The notes under the pieces: generated by a model
What the model was told of the DNA's origin: nothing
Seen by the model: only the letters and a program-made list of their open reading frames with translations
The model's database searches: none
Shown here: positions 1-10,769 of the stretch, piece by piece
Numbering within the stretch: the stretch's first letter is position 1
Layout of the letters: every line of letters begins with the position of its first letter
Translations under genes and position numbers: made by a program
Assembly (NCBI GenBank): GCA_024500155.1
Contig: CM044874.1
Span: forward strand, 70,727,795-70,791,794
Reading direction: 5' to 3'
DNA: 64,000 bases
DNA from: Chenopodium formosanum
Lineage: Eukaryota > Streptophyta > Magnoliopsida > Caryophyllales > Amaranthaceae

Positions 1-1
1 T

Positions 2-3000
2 TTCAATTTGCTGTTAGGACGCCCTTGGCTTCATGAGCTAAAGGCGATTCCCTCGTCGCTCCACCAGAAAGTGAAAGCCATAGTGGGAGGGATTCCGATT
101 ACTATCGATGCTTCTCCTATGCGCATTCAAGTTATTGATACCCCTATCGTCCATGTTGAACACGACGAGGAAGATGAAGATCTGTGGGGTTTTTCTTTAG
201 ATGATGTTCTTGCGATCGAAGAAGAGGAAAAGTGTCATCTCGACTTTGATCCTTATTCAAACACTAGTATTAACGCCATTCTAAAGAAGCAAGGTCACTT
301 TCCTGGAATGACCCTTGGGCTCAAGAAGAAAATGGCTAAATCTTGGGGCCATCCTGGCGCAATCAAGAAGGATACTTTCGGCTTAGGATTCGAACCAACA
401 AAGGAAGACTTGAAACAGGCCGCCTTGAAATTGAAGGCTCGCAACAATGCTCGAATCACGAAGACAGAAATGGCCATGGATCCATATCCGTTCACTCTCA
501 ACGGCCAGTACATCAAAGAAGGGGAAGACTTCCCATGCTATGAATTCCCCGAGCCATTTGTCCATGATGGGATCCGTGAACCAGGATTCGAAGTATTCCT
601 CGATTGTGACTTCCTCGGTGAAGAACTCTCCACAGTCGAGAAGTCAGCCAACCTGAACTCTGATGATCTGGGAATTAATCTTCTTTTTGGAATGGAGAAA
701 AATGAATCCAAGCCGGTCTGCAATGATAACTCTGAGTTCGTTCAAGCGGTCATAGCAAACAAGGAGTTTGACCCCTCCGAGTTAATCGTCCAAGCTGACA
801 ACATTTCAAGGGGATGGCGCAAGACATTGAGGATCACCACGCCAAGTGGAGAGAAGTTGGAAATAACCGCTGGCGAGGGTCCTATGTTTGATGAGTCTGA
901 ATCATCTGGGTCTGAGTCCGAGTCTGAGTCTAAGTCTGTAGATGAGTCCTTAGAGCTTGAGGCCGACCCTCTTTCTGCTATAGAGTTCCGCCCTGAGTCT
1001 CTTGTTGAGCCTTATCTTTCTAGTCCTAATAATTCTGGTGAGGTCGCAGTTGACCTTGCCTCTCTTGATGTTTTAGCCAGTGAATTCAATAAAATGAATA
1101 CCTTTGCTTACGATGTGTGCCATTTCCCTAGCCCTGATCAATATTGCTTTGCTAATGATAAAAATGACAAAGAAATAATAAAAGCAATGGAAGAACATAA
1201 AAATAAAACAGCAGTTATTGAAGATACAGAAACAGTTAATATTTCCAATGATACGACTGTTAAAGAAGTAAAATTTGGATTAACGCTAAGTCAAGATGAA
1301 CGCAAAGAACTAATTAATTTGCTTAGTGAATTTGTTGATGTATTTGCTTGGTCATACCAAGATATGCCAGGAATTGACAGGGATATAGCTCAGCACACGA
1401 TACCACTCATCCCAGGTATGAAGCCTGTCAAACAAAAGCTGCGCCGAATGAAACCAGATGTGGCCCTCAAAATCAAAGAAGAAATCAGGAAGCAATTGGC
1501 CGCAGGTTTCATCAGAGTATCCAAGTATCCGGAATGGATAGCAAATGTGGTCCCAGTTCCAAAGAAGGACGGAAGAGTCAGAATGTGTGTTGATTACAGG
1601 GATCTCAATAAAGCAAGCCCAAAAGATGGGTTCCCTCTACCTCATATTGACATTCTGGTCGATAATACAGCAAATCATGCACTCCTGTCCTTCATGGATG
1701 GTTATGCCGGATATAATCAAGTATTGATGGCCGAAGAAGACATGGAGAAAACCACATTCATCACACAGTGGGGTACATATTGCTATACGGTAATGCCATT
1801 CGGGTTGAAAAACGCGGGTGCCACCTACCAAAGAGCAGCTACAACACTCTTACATGATATGATGCATAAAGAGGTGGAGGTTTATGTTGATGATATGATT
1901 GTCAAGTCTAAAGATCGCCCAGGTCATATTGTCGCACTTCGCAAATTTTTTGCAAGACTCCGTAAGTACAACATGAGATTAAATCCAGCAAAATGTGCAT
2001 TCGGAGTCACGTCAGGCAAATTACTTGGATATGTGATCAGTTCTCGAGGGATTAAAATAGATCCTTCAAAAGTAAAAGCGATCATGGCCATGCCACCACC
2101 CAAAAATGAGAAGGAGATTCGAGGCTTCATTGGAAGGTTGCAGTACATAAGTAGGTTCATATCAAAGCTCACAGCGATATGCGAACCTATATTCAAGAAG
2201 CTTAAGAAGAATGTCCCAGTCACATGGGATAATGACTGCCAAAAGGCTTTCGACAAAATCAAAGAGTATTTGGCAAACCCACCCGTGCTAGCGCCGGCAA
2301 TACCTGACTTTCCTCTTCGACTCTACCTTACGGTCACAAGAGAAACGATGGGGGCGATGCTAGCACAAGAGATCGAAAACAAGGAGAATGCAATCTATTA
2401 CCTAAGCAAGAAACTCCAAGGATATGAGACGCGATACACGCCACTCGAGAAATTGTGTCTCACACTTGTATGGGCCGCACAAAAACTGAGACATTACATG
2501 CTCACTCATACAGTGCATGTCGTATCTAAGATGGATCCTCTCAAATATCTGTTCGAGAAAGCAACACTCAACGGCAGATTATCAAGGTGGATAGTCAATC
2601 TAGCTCAATTTGACTTGAGATTCGTACCTCAAAAGGCCATCAAAGGTTCTGCAGTTTCTGACTTCTTAGCAGACTTTCCGCTAGAAGAAGCTGAAAAAGA
2701 AGAAGATGAGTACGATTTCCCTGACGAAGATTTACTCATGACCGAAGACGATAGTTGGACACTCTATTTCGATGGAGCCTCAAACCAAAAGGGATGTGGT
2801 GTGGGAGTCTTGCTTATATCGCCCAATGAAGAACACATCCCAATTTCCATGAAGCTCGACTTTGATGTCACCAATAATGCCGCAGAATATGAAGCATGCA
2901 TTTTGGGATTAGAAACAGCTGTCGCCTTGGGAATCAAGAAACTCAGAATCTATGGTGACTCCCCACTAATCATTAACCAAATCTCTAAGAGATGGAAAGT

Positions 3001-4486
3001 GAGGAGTGAAAGTCTCGCTACGTATCAAGCTCATCTGGAAACTCTCACGGAGCAACTAGATGAAGTGGAATATACGTATTTGCCAAGAGAAGAGAACCAG
3101 TTCGCCGACGCACTAGCTAAGTTAGCATCAATGGTGCGAATTCCAGCTGACACGATCAGAATGCCACTTACCATAGAGAGAAGATATGAACCAGCTTATG
3201 TTCATGCACTTGATGATGAACAAGAAGAAGATGAAGAACCATGGTATACAGACATCCTCAATTATGTGACAAGAGCAGAGTATCCTCCTAATACTGATAA
3301 AAGGGCACGCCGTGCTTTGAGGCTCCTGGCCTCACAGTATGTGCTCATCAGGGGAGAACTCCATAAGAGAACCGCAACAGGAAGGAATCTCTTATGTGTA
3401 ACTAAAAAAGAAGCACATAAAACCATGGAAAACCTTCATGCTGGTATATGCGGAACTCACATGAATGCAAAGATGTTAGTCCAAAAGATTCAACGACAAG
3501 GTTACTATTGGACTACTATGGAGCGTGATTGTCACGAGTACGTCAAGAAATGCATGAAGTGCCAAATCTATGCAAACTTACAGCATGTTCCATCTTCACT
3601 TCTCTACACGTATACTTCTCCATGGCCTTTCTCCACTTGGGGCATCGACATCATTGGAAAAATCACACCACCAGGACAAGGGGGGCATGAATTCATTCTC
3701 GTAGCAATCGATTACTTCACCAAATGGGTCGAGGCAGCCTCATATGCCAAGCTGACGGCAAAACATGTAGCTCAATTCATTGAGAAAAATATTATATGCC
3801 GCTATGGGGTACCACATGAGATGATCAGTGACAATGGAACACATTTCCAAGCCGAATGCGCGGGATTGTTGCAGAAATATCACATCAAACATCATCGATC
3901 ATCACCTTACAGACCACAAACAAACGGAGCAGTCGAATCGGCCAACAAAAACGTGAAAACCATCATCGAAAAGATGACGGAAAATTATAAAGATTGGCCA
4001 AGTAAGCTACATTTCGCCCTTTGGGGTTATCGAACCTCTGTCCGTACATCGACAGGGGCTACCCCCTTTTCCTTGGTCTATGGCGTCGAAGCGGTACAAC
4101 CAATCGAGCTCGAGATACCTTATCTCCGAATTGCATTGGAAAGCCAACTAGATGAAGTCGACTGGATTAGAGCAAGATACGACGAACTGGTCTTGCTTGA
4201 TGAAAAACGCTTGGCAGCTTTGCATCATGTCCAAACCTACCAACAGCGTATGGCACGACATTTTAATAAAAAAGTCAAGACCAGGAACATCAAGGAGGGT
4301 GACCTAGTGCTTAAGGCCCTCCGCAAAAATGTGTTAGATCCAAGGGGAAAATTCAGACCAAACTGGTCAGGACCGTACATTGTTAAAGCCATTCTGTCCG
4401 GCGGAGCAGCACAATTGGTAGACATGGATGGTAACGGCTTCCATAATTTAACCAACTTGGATCAACTCAAAAAGTTCTACGCCTAG
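2..4486 (+). CDS. pol: Tat-type Pol polyprotein (protease end, RT, RNase H, aRNase H, integrase), 5' partial
   Basis: The frame is open from the window edge for about 1,494 codons, so the true start lies upstream. Residues are counted from base 8. It opens on the C-terminal protease motif LLGRPWLHE. An acidic, serine-rich linker lies near residues 294-320. RT follows (about 500-700) with the catalytic YVDD box at 626-629. A first RNase H with TRETMGAMLAQE starts near 776. A second, archaeal-type RNase H starts near 919 (LYFDGASNQKGCGVG) and ends with ADALAKLAS. Integrase has an HHCC zinc finger (about 1144-1188) and a D-D-35-E core (D near 1214 and 1275, E near 1310). The dual RNase H is diagnostic for Tat elements. 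The product would copy the element RNA into DNA and integrate it. No internal stop or frameshift is visible. Confidence 0.96.
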   Translation, partial: FNLLLGRPWLHELKAIPSSLHQKVKAIVGGIPITIDASPMRIQVIDTPIVHVEHDEEDEDLWGFSLDDVLAIEEEEKCHLDFDPYSNTSINAILKKQGHFPGMTLGLKKKMAKSWGHPGAIKKDTFGLGFEPTKEDLKQAALKLKARNNARITKTEMAMDPYPFTLNGQYIKEGEDFPCYEFPEPFVHDGIREPGFEVFLDCDFLGEELSTVEKSANLNSDDLGINLLFGMEKNESKPVCNDNSEFVQAVIANKEFDPSELIVQADNISRGWRKTLRITTPSGEKLEITAGEGPMFDESESSGSESESESKSVDESLELEADPLSAIEFRPESLVEPYLSSPNNSGEVAVDLASLDVLASEFNKMNTFAYDVCHFPSPDQYCFANDKNDKEIIKAMEEHKNKTAVIEDTETVNISNDTTVKEVKFGLTLSQDERKELINLLSEFVDVFAWSYQDMPGIDRDIAQHTIPLIPGMKPVKQKLRRMKPDVALKIKEEIRKQLAAGFIRVSKYPEWIANVVPVPKKDGRVRMCVDYRDLNKASPKDGFPLPHIDILVDNTANHALLSFMDGYAGYNQVLMAEEDMEKTTFITQWGTYCYTVMPFGLKNAGATYQRAATTLLHDMMHKEVEVYVDDMIVKSKDRPGHIVALRKFFARLRKYNMRLNPAKCAFGVTSGKLLGYVISSRGIKIDPSKVKAIMAMPPPKNEKEIRGFIGRLQYISRFISKLTAICEPIFKKLKKNVPVTWDNDCQKAFDKIKEYLANPPVLAPAIPDFPLRLYLTVTRETMGAMLAQEIENKENAIYYLSKKLQGYETRYTPLEKLCLTLVWAAQKLRHYMLTHTVHVVSKMDPLKYLFEKATLNGRLSRWIVNLAQFDLRFVPQKAIKGSAVSDFLADFPLEEAEKEEDEYDFPDEDLLMTEDDSWTLYFDGASNQKGCGVGVLLISPNEEHIPISMKLDFDVTNNAAEYEACILGLETAVALGIKKLRIYGDSPLIINQISKRWKVRSESLATYQAHLETLTEQLDEVEYTYLPREENQFADALAKLASMVRIPADTIRMPLTIERRYEPAYVHALDDEQEEDEEPWYTDILNYVTRAEYPPNTDKRARRALRLLASQYVLIRGELHKRTATGRNLLCVTKKEAHKTMENLHAGICGTHMNAKMLVQKIQRQGYYWTTMERDCHEYVKKCMKCQIYANLQHVPSSLLYTYTSPWPFSTWGIDIIGKITPPGQGGHEFILVAIDYFTKWVEAASYAKLTAKHVAQFIEKNIICRYGVPHEMISDNGTHFQAECAGLLQKYHIKHHRSSPYRPQTNGAVESANKNVKTIIEKMTENYKDWPSKLHFALWGYRTSVRTSTGATPFSLVYGVEAVQPIELEIPYLRIALESQLDEVDWIRARYDELVLLDEKRLAALHHVQTYQQRMARHFNKKVKTRNIKEGDLVLKALRKNVLDPRGKFRPNWSGPYIVKAILSGGAAQLVDMDGNGFHNLTNLDQLKKFYA

Positions 4487-4509
4487 TCGCATGGGTTCAT
4501 GACCCAATA

Positions 4510-4574
4510 GAGCTACGTCTGGCCTGATTCCTTTTTAGGATACGTAGGCAACCCCTCAAGGGGGGCCCGGCCAC
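4510..4574 (+). other. Conserved post-pol motif of Tat elements
   Basis: Just after the pol stop lies GAGCTACGTCTGGCCTGATT, then a short T-rich spacer and GGATACGTAGGCAACC, ending in a GC-rich inverted repeat. Nearly the same string recurs at 35068-35120 in the Tat-B element, whose surroundings are otherwise unlike this. Retention in two diverged families suggests a functional RNA or DNA signal; what it does is not known to me. Confidence 0.6.
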
Positions 4575-4673
4575 ACTAAAATAAAAACATACTCCCTCCA
4601 TTGATTTAATATGTGCCCGGTTCAACATTGCGTCACGGCAAAAATTAAAAAATAAAAAAAAAAGGTACATATG

Positions 4674-4841
4674 CCGCGACACGGGAAGAATTCCCGTCTG
4701 ACGGGAGAAAATCCCGTGTCACGGCAAAATCTGAAAAAAAAAAATAAATAAAAAAAATAAATAAAAAATAAATAAAAAAGGGAGTTTTGCCGTGACGCGG
4801 GAACTTCAACCGTGTCACGGGACCTTTTGACCGTGACACGA
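4674..4841. repeat. Phased palindrome array 1 (CCGTGWCACGG)
   Basis: Six copies or near-copies of the 11-bp palindromic word start at 4674, 4694, 4714, 4790, 4810 and 4831. Within each cluster the step is 20-21 bp, and the roughly 9-bp spacers differ. The two clusters are separated by an A-rich stretch (4734-4780). The array lies between the convergent pol stop and the stop of the antisense gene at 5079, so it is in the 3' flank of both. Confidence 0.85.
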
Positions 4842-5078
4842 CAGTTTTTTTTTAATTTCCCGTTTTATTTATTGGCGCATTTGTTGCGAATTTCCTGTTC
4901 TAGCTTTGTTCTTCCATTGCGTCCGACTCCTTGACTCGGATAATATATAAAAGTCATTGTAATTTTTATTTAAGAAATAAATGCGCTATTATTATTAAAA
5001 TAAATGCGACTACAATATTGGCATCATACGCTTTATTTTAAATAAAAATTAAATAATAAAATGCAAAGCACTATTGAT

Positions 5079-6706
5079 CTAATCTCTCTTCTCTTTAGGG
5101 ACATCCTTCTCTTGCTCAATTAGGTCGGCCCTCACCATTAGTGTATCTTTTGTAGCCCGAACCGTCACACCCCTAGTCGAGCTTTCGCCCCTTTCACCTT
5201 TCTTGAACCTTTTTGGTTGTTTCTCCCTATATACCATCTTTTCCTTACCCTTTCCTTTCACATAGGTCTTCTTCCTTGGCATCTTAGGAGTCTTAAACTC
5301 AATTCCTTGTGTTCTCGGACCTAGGCGATCTTTAAGAGGAGCTTTCTTATCTCCAAGATGACCCTTCACATCAGACTTGCGTGATCCGAATCGTTCTCTC
5401 TTGCTTCTAGGGTTCAACCATGCCTTGTATGCACTAGATAAAGGAGGAGGAGCTTGGTCACTTGCAGAAACGGTCCACAAAGGTATTCCAATCCAATAAG
5501 TCTCGTACTTGTGAACGTTACTTTCATGCAACGATACTTCACGAGGACTATCGTTATAGCGTGGAATTACTTGTTCAAGTCCATACTGCCGCATCAGTCG
5601 AGAGGGACAGTAAAAGGTCAATTTGGAGATACTAGGAACACGGCAATATGGTGTTTCATTCGTGCCAACCATCCTAGTAAGCCTCCACCAAGGCACCACC
5701 CAACGAATGGAAAATTCTCTCTTTGCAAAGAAATTTTTCCAATCTTCATACGACATGTTCGCAGAATAATTCTTCTTCCTACGGACTAAGTCGTTAGGGC
5801 CATATTTTTCAATGTCATCAGGGGCTTCAAATAATTCCAAACGCTCCATCAACCAAATCTGCAAAACAAGAAAACAAAAACATTAATCGTCAAAAAAATA
5901 AAAAAATAAAAAAAAAAAAAAAAAAAGTGCAGATTCCCGTGACACGGCAGTTTTGACCGTGTCACGGCAGATCCTAACCGTGGCACGGTGACTGTTTTGT
6001 GTCACGGGGGCTATTCAGAGCGTATTTTTACCTGTAATAGTACCAGAGAACCCTTCCTGATGGCTTTCCGGTCAGATTTTGCCTCGTCTAAACCACGAAA
6101 TGTTTCTCCAAGGCACGTCGGCATAGGAGATCTTCCGGATTCTACATGCTCAAGCACAGACACTAGACAAGCATGTCCTACCCTACCGTTTGCAAAAAGT
6201 AGCTTGCTAAACATGCAAAAAATATATGCCCTTCTACGATACACATGATAAGACTCAGAGACAGGGCGATTAAAATATAAGTTCGCAAGTTTTTCTATGT
6301 CTACTTCATTACCACAAACAATTCTATTTAAATCTGGATCTGTTAGATTCAGATGGCGTTCAAAGTCTTGGTAATAGTATTCACGTAAGGTAGGCATGGC
6401 TATAAGATTCCTAGCAGGAAATCCAAAAATTGCCCCAAATTCCTCCGGCAGAGGACAGATTTCATCATAATCGAATTTGAAACAGTGCGTTTCTGGACTC
6501 CAATAATCTAATGCTGCCCTAAGAAAATCATGTTCAATAGCTACATGTCGCAGGGCTAGCAAACCCCTGACATGAAACAATTCTAACTCTCTTTTTTCAG
6601 CATTGGTCAAAGAATAAGACCAGTCGCGCAATGTATTATCAAAATTCTGAGACATGATTATTGAAATGTGAAATTCTAAATTATTTTGTGTTTCGTAATT
6701 ATGCAT
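5079..6706 (-). CDS. Antisense accessory protein 1 of Tat-A, DUF7745/plant-mobile-domain-like
   Basis: Two exons, 6706-6032 and 5858-5079, joined by a 173-bp GT-AG intron in phase 0, give 484 residues. The start could instead be the ATG at 6655, which gives a 17-residue shorter protein. The N-terminal part contains DYWSPETHCFKF and ICPLPEEFGAIFGFP, the pattern of the DUF7745 / plant mobile domain group, which occurs in Tat-element antisense ORFs and some plant nuclear proteins. The second exon ends in a Lys/Arg-rich tail of about 90 residues that could bind nucleic acid or serve as a nuclear signal (inference). It is encoded opposite to pol, so its intron is not removed from the element's genomic RNA. 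Function unknown. Family assignment is from motif memory, not a search. Confidence 0.75.
5937..6007. repeat. Phased palindrome array 2, inside the antisense intron
   Basis: Copies start at 5937, 5957, 5978 (CCGTGGCACGG) and about 5997 (degenerate), steps 19-21 bp. The whole array lies within the intron (5859-6031) of the antisense gene, next to its donor side. Confidence 0.85.
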
Positions 6707-6806
6707 ATCATGAATAATCTGGTCTTATTTTATAGCAAAAGCGCTCGAAACTGCCCAGAATTTATCTTTTCGCCCGCATGGATAAAACTGCTGAATAATA
6801 AGCTTC

Positions 6807-6897
6807 CCGTGACACGGGAAATTCCACCGTGTCACGGGAATCTTTGCCGTGACACGGCAAGTTTTGCCGTGACACGGTGAACAGTGCCGTGTCACAG
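6807..6897. repeat. Phased palindrome array 3, upstream of antisense gene 1
   Basis: Five words start at 6807, 6827, 6847, 6867 and 6887, exactly 20 bp apart; the last is degraded (CCGTGTCACAG). The array is 100-190 bp upstream of the antisense start at 6706, in promoter position. It is the most regular array in the window. Confidence 0.9.
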
Positions 6898-7321
6898 CAC
6901 CTTACGCGCCTGCTTTTGTTTCATCTTTTCCGTATCTATCCGGATTTTTTTTTGTATTTTCTTTTCTTTAACATTTGTTTTTTTTAGTCTTTTCTGAGAG
7001 TTCTATTCCTAATAAAATTCTCACCTTTTTATTTTATTCTTTATCTTTATTTTTTATTTTTATCTTTATTTTACAATGGTTTTTATTTTTTTATTTTTTA
7101 TTTTTCTCTTTGGGGAAGATTTTTTTTAGTCATTTATTCATCATTTTATCTTTATTTCTTTTCTTTTGGGGAAGGTAATTTTATTTCTTTTCTTTTGGGG
7201 AAGGTAATTTTATTTCTTTTCTTTTGGGGAAGGTCGGTACCCTCCATTACTCCACTTATGTCTTCTTTCATCATGTCATTACTAAGTACACAATCACACA
7301 CAAAGAGTCTCAAAACACACA
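6898..7321. other. T-rich spacer with 29-bp tandem repeat
   Basis: Between the two antisense genes. Mostly T-rich low-complexity sequence. Three copies of a 29-bp unit containing CTTTTGGGGAAGGTAAT lie at about 7150-7234. No gene is seen. It should include the 3' untranslated region of the gene ending at 7322. Confidence 0.6.
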
Positions 7322-9986
7322 CTAACACACACAATAGTAGATATATAAATTGTAAATAATGTACAAAGAGTCGTAATACATAAATGTATCAAGTGTCATC
7401 ACAGTATCCACATAAACCCTCGGTAAAAAATCTCTAGAATCAGAATCGGTCTCATCTTGTCCCTGTGCACGTGGACCCCCCTGTGTGTATGGAAACGACG
7501 AACCAAAGAGTCCCTCGACCATCCGAGTACGGGGAGTAGCGTCCCTACTAGTCCCCGCAGGCCCAGTAGTAGTCAAGCTCAAAGCAGGACCCGTCCAGCC
7601 GGAAAGCGGAGTAGACTGGCCAAAAGAGACTGGAATCGTCGGCGAAGGCATCGTCCCATATAGCGGAACCGAGAACAGGCCCGACAGTGGTGGAGGAACC
7701 CCGGATAATGGGGCCGAGAATGAACCAGGATCCAAGGGAGACCCAAACTCAGGAACGGGAGGCTGTGAAAATGACGGACGCTGAGAAGACTGCCCCTGCT
7801 GCCACTGAGCCTCCCGGAACGGCTGAGTAGTCTGCGGCTCTCGCTGAGAACGCCAATGAGCCTCAGGAGATCGTCTACTACAACCAAGCTCCTCCTCGTC
7901 CGAGCCTCTGGGCCTCGAGCGCGAGCGGGACCTCCGTCGCTCCTGAAAAAACACAAAATCAAAAGGTGTCAATGATGCAAAACAAAACAAATGGTAGAAA
8001 TGAAAAAGTAATAAGTGATACCTCAAGGACGTCACTAGAGCTCCGACAACTCGCACCACGCCGAAGCTTGATAATGCAATACTTCAGCGCGTCCACCAGC
8101 TTCATAATTCCCATCACCTCCGGGCGGTTAGGCTGAGGACAAAACAAAGAAAAATCAGTAATAAGCAGCATTAAAAGAGTGGATAATACGTCGAAGAAAA
8201 CTCACCGGCTCAAAAGCCTCAGGCACTGACTCCTGCGCCTGTCTATAACCCTCCGGCGCGTCAGCAATATGGTCCTCCGTGATACCGATCGGCCCAGGGT
8301 AGCGGACAGACTGAGGAGGAATCTGAATCCTCCCCACAGGGTGAATGGTCGTCTGAAAATATGATCGAATAATCAAGTTATTCGACTATTTAAAACAGAG
8401 ACTAGTAAAGAAGATTCTCAAAATCATACCTCGGGAAGACGGGGTGGAGGAGCCAGAGAGGGAAGCAAATCCCACGCGCAGTCACTCTCCATGTGAACAA
8501 GCTCCTGCCACGGAAAAGTGTAGCGCTCTCCCCTGTTGATCAACCCTCTGATCAAGCGGGAGTCCAGCATCGACTCTGGCGGGGAAGAAGGCACCACAAA
8601 GCGATCGCCGCTATGCTGACGGACGACTCGCTCCCCCAAATACCAGACGAAGCGCCTAGTACCAACCAAAATGGTACGGTACACTGAAAGACGTAGGGCC
8701 TCGGGCAGATCAGTCATCCCGGCCCAAGGACGATACTGAACATCAATGGGAACCTGAAAACCATAAAAAGTTAGGCGTAAAACGACAGTAACAACATCAG
8801 AAGGAAAAAACGCAACAAAGCTAATCCTTACGCCAACGGAAGAGGTGCCTCGGCGTAGTACCCCACGAAGCGCCGGAACAGACTCCACCCGTGACTCTCC
8901 TCGGTCACGCCAGCTGGCCCCGACGGGGAAGTCATGGACCACTCCCCGACGCCGGCGAGGAGCCAAGCCTGGGAAGTACTCATAGAACCATAACTGCAAC
9001 AAAAATAACATTCAGCATACGAATCGAAAAACCGAAATGGAACAAGAAAGGGAAAAGATCATCACCTCTACGACTCTCCACAGGCCGTAAACAGTGACAG
9101 GGGACTCGTCATTCAGCTGACGGCAGCCATGACGTAGAGATAGAAGAAGATCCGCGTATCCAAGACTGGCCCAGCTGTAGGATCCTATCTCGGGAATCCT
9201 GGCCAAAGAAGGGAGGTAACAGAGGAGCACGCGTGAACTCCTGTCAGGAGAGAGGGTCATAGAGATCAGGATCAAGATGAAGATCCGCACCCGCTGCTCG
9301 GCCGTCGTGTCCTCCATATCAAAGCCGCGAACAAGAACTGAAGCCGACACCGATCGTCCACTCCGAGGACCACCTCGTGACACCGGACGAGTCCTGATGT
9401 GCTGAACGATCGGACCTAACAAATCAGCTACCTCAGCCGATGTCCAGGATAGATCAGACATCTGGCCTACTGCCCGGTCGGTAAAGCGCAGCCTGCTGAT
9501 CATGCTGAAGTCTAAAGGGGTCACCGTCATCTCCCCCCAGGCAAAGTGAAACGTGTTGGTAGTATCCCAAAAATACTCCAACAACGCACGAACAACCGTC
9601 GCGCCGCAACCCCGGGGGCTGCGAAACCCTACAATCGCCGCATAGAAGTCGACCAAGCCAGACGCCTCCCATAGGGCGCTCGTAGCAGGATCCTCCGTAA
9701 TGACCTTGTGAAGTCGAGGAATCAAATCACCGGCCCCGGAACCATGTTGGCGAAGTGTGCCATCGACTATGCCGGAAAGTGCACGATGAGAAACGTGGTT
9801 TTCACGGCAGAAAACCAACTGGTCTGGAGTCCAGGAAGGCGGAACCCACCTACCCCTACTCGTAGAAGTCCGAGGCTCGGACTCCAAGACTTCGTCGTCC
9901 ACGCCCTCAGGGACAGTGGGAGTGTCCTCCCGAAAAGCTCGACGCCGACCGCGGGTAGAAAGGTCGCAATCTCGTCGTCTAGGCAT
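7322..9986 (-). CDS. Antisense accessory protein 2 of Tat-A, plant mobile domain (PMD) protein
   Basis: Six exons: 9986-9066, 8993-8832, 8753-8430, 8352-8206, 8132-8022 and 7942-7322. All five introns are 72-79 bp, GT-AG and phase 0, and the joined frame gives 761 residues with no stop. The PMD (aminotransferase-like plant mobile domain, also found in MAIN-type nuclear proteins) spans roughly residues 60-460. Its signature FHFAWGEMTVTPLDFSMI is in exon 1 and YRPWAGMTDLP in exon 3. Exon 6 opens with an Arg/Ser stretch (ERRRSRSRSRPRG), followed by a Ser/Pro/Gly-rich low-complexity tail. Antisense ORFs of this class are known from Tat elements. Complete splice sites suggest the gene is still functional. 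Nuclear location is inferred from the basic stretch; molecular function is unknown. Confidence 0.88.
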
Positions 9987-10000
9987 GCTATTGTCAAAAT

Positions 10001-10240
10001 CTAAATGTTTAGCATCATTTCCTAAACATTTAATTCAAATTGCATATTTATAATAAAATCTAAATACTTAGCATCGTTTCCTAAGCTATTTAGTTGTTTA
10101 TTGAATTATATGCTAAATTTTATCAAAATCTAAATGTTTAGCATCATTTCCTAAACATTTTAAAATTGCAAAATAATAATCTAAATACTCGGCATCATTT
10201 CCTGAGTTATTTAATTATTTATTGAATTATACGCTAAATT
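10001..10240. repeat. Tandem duplication, unit about 129 bp
   Basis: The block beginning CTAAATGTTTAGCATCATTT at 10001 recurs at 10130. Each unit holds a second, related half (CTAAATACT...GCATC). AT-rich, immediately upstream of the PMD gene start. Confidence 0.8.
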
Positions 10241-10769
10241 TTTACCTCAAGGCTAAAAATTGGCAAAAATTATAGTATTTAGTTTCTCCATGACAAACTG
10301 ATACTACAGTGCTCCTATCCGCATGATACTATGTTCTCCATGACAATATAGTACATATGCATCAACACATCATTTCACAAGATTTATCACTTTTTTTTTT
10401 TTTTTTTCATTTCAAAGCATGAATATTATCTCACAAAGTAGCACCCAAAAATGGTGATTTGCTCAATTCTCCATCTAATCATGCAATTTTTATCTCGAAT
10501 TTCTCACAAACACACATGTACACATATACAAATAAAATCATGGCAAGAATTTCAACATAAAGCTTCAAAATCAAAAACCCCCAAATTGATTTTTTTTAGG
10601 GTTTGTCATGAAATTGTTAATGTGAAGCAAATTCAAAGCAAAAAGCAAAGGGAACTTACATGGATGTGTGTAAAAAGTCGAAAATAAGGGGAAAATCGAG
10701 GAATTACAGCAAATTGGTGAGATCGAACTCCAAAATTCAAAAACAAATTCCCGGCCACCAGCACGAATG
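10241..10769. other. Noncoding AT-rich upstream region of the antisense PMD gene
   Basis: No credible gene on either strand. Contains a T homopolymer near 10391 and otherwise AT-rich sequence. Probable 5' flank of the gene starting at 9986; I see no clear TATA box. Confidence 0.5.

Noticed and set aside
295..2262. Several antisense ORFs in pol
   Set aside because: Shadows of the long pol frame; no matching domains or spliced structure, unlike the antisense genes after pol.
6807..6897. CRISPR-like array (palindromic repeats with variable spacers)
   Set aside because: Repeat of 11 bp and spacers of 9 bp are far too short, there are no cas genes, and the context is a plant retrotransposon.
7457..7784. 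Plus-strand ORFs opposite the PMD exon 6
   Set aside because: Shadow frames of the GC-rich antisense exon.
7579..7962. 127-aa minus-strand ORF overlapping PMD exon 6
   Set aside because: Out of frame with the spliced PMD protein, whose splice sites all agree; it is an alternative-frame shadow.
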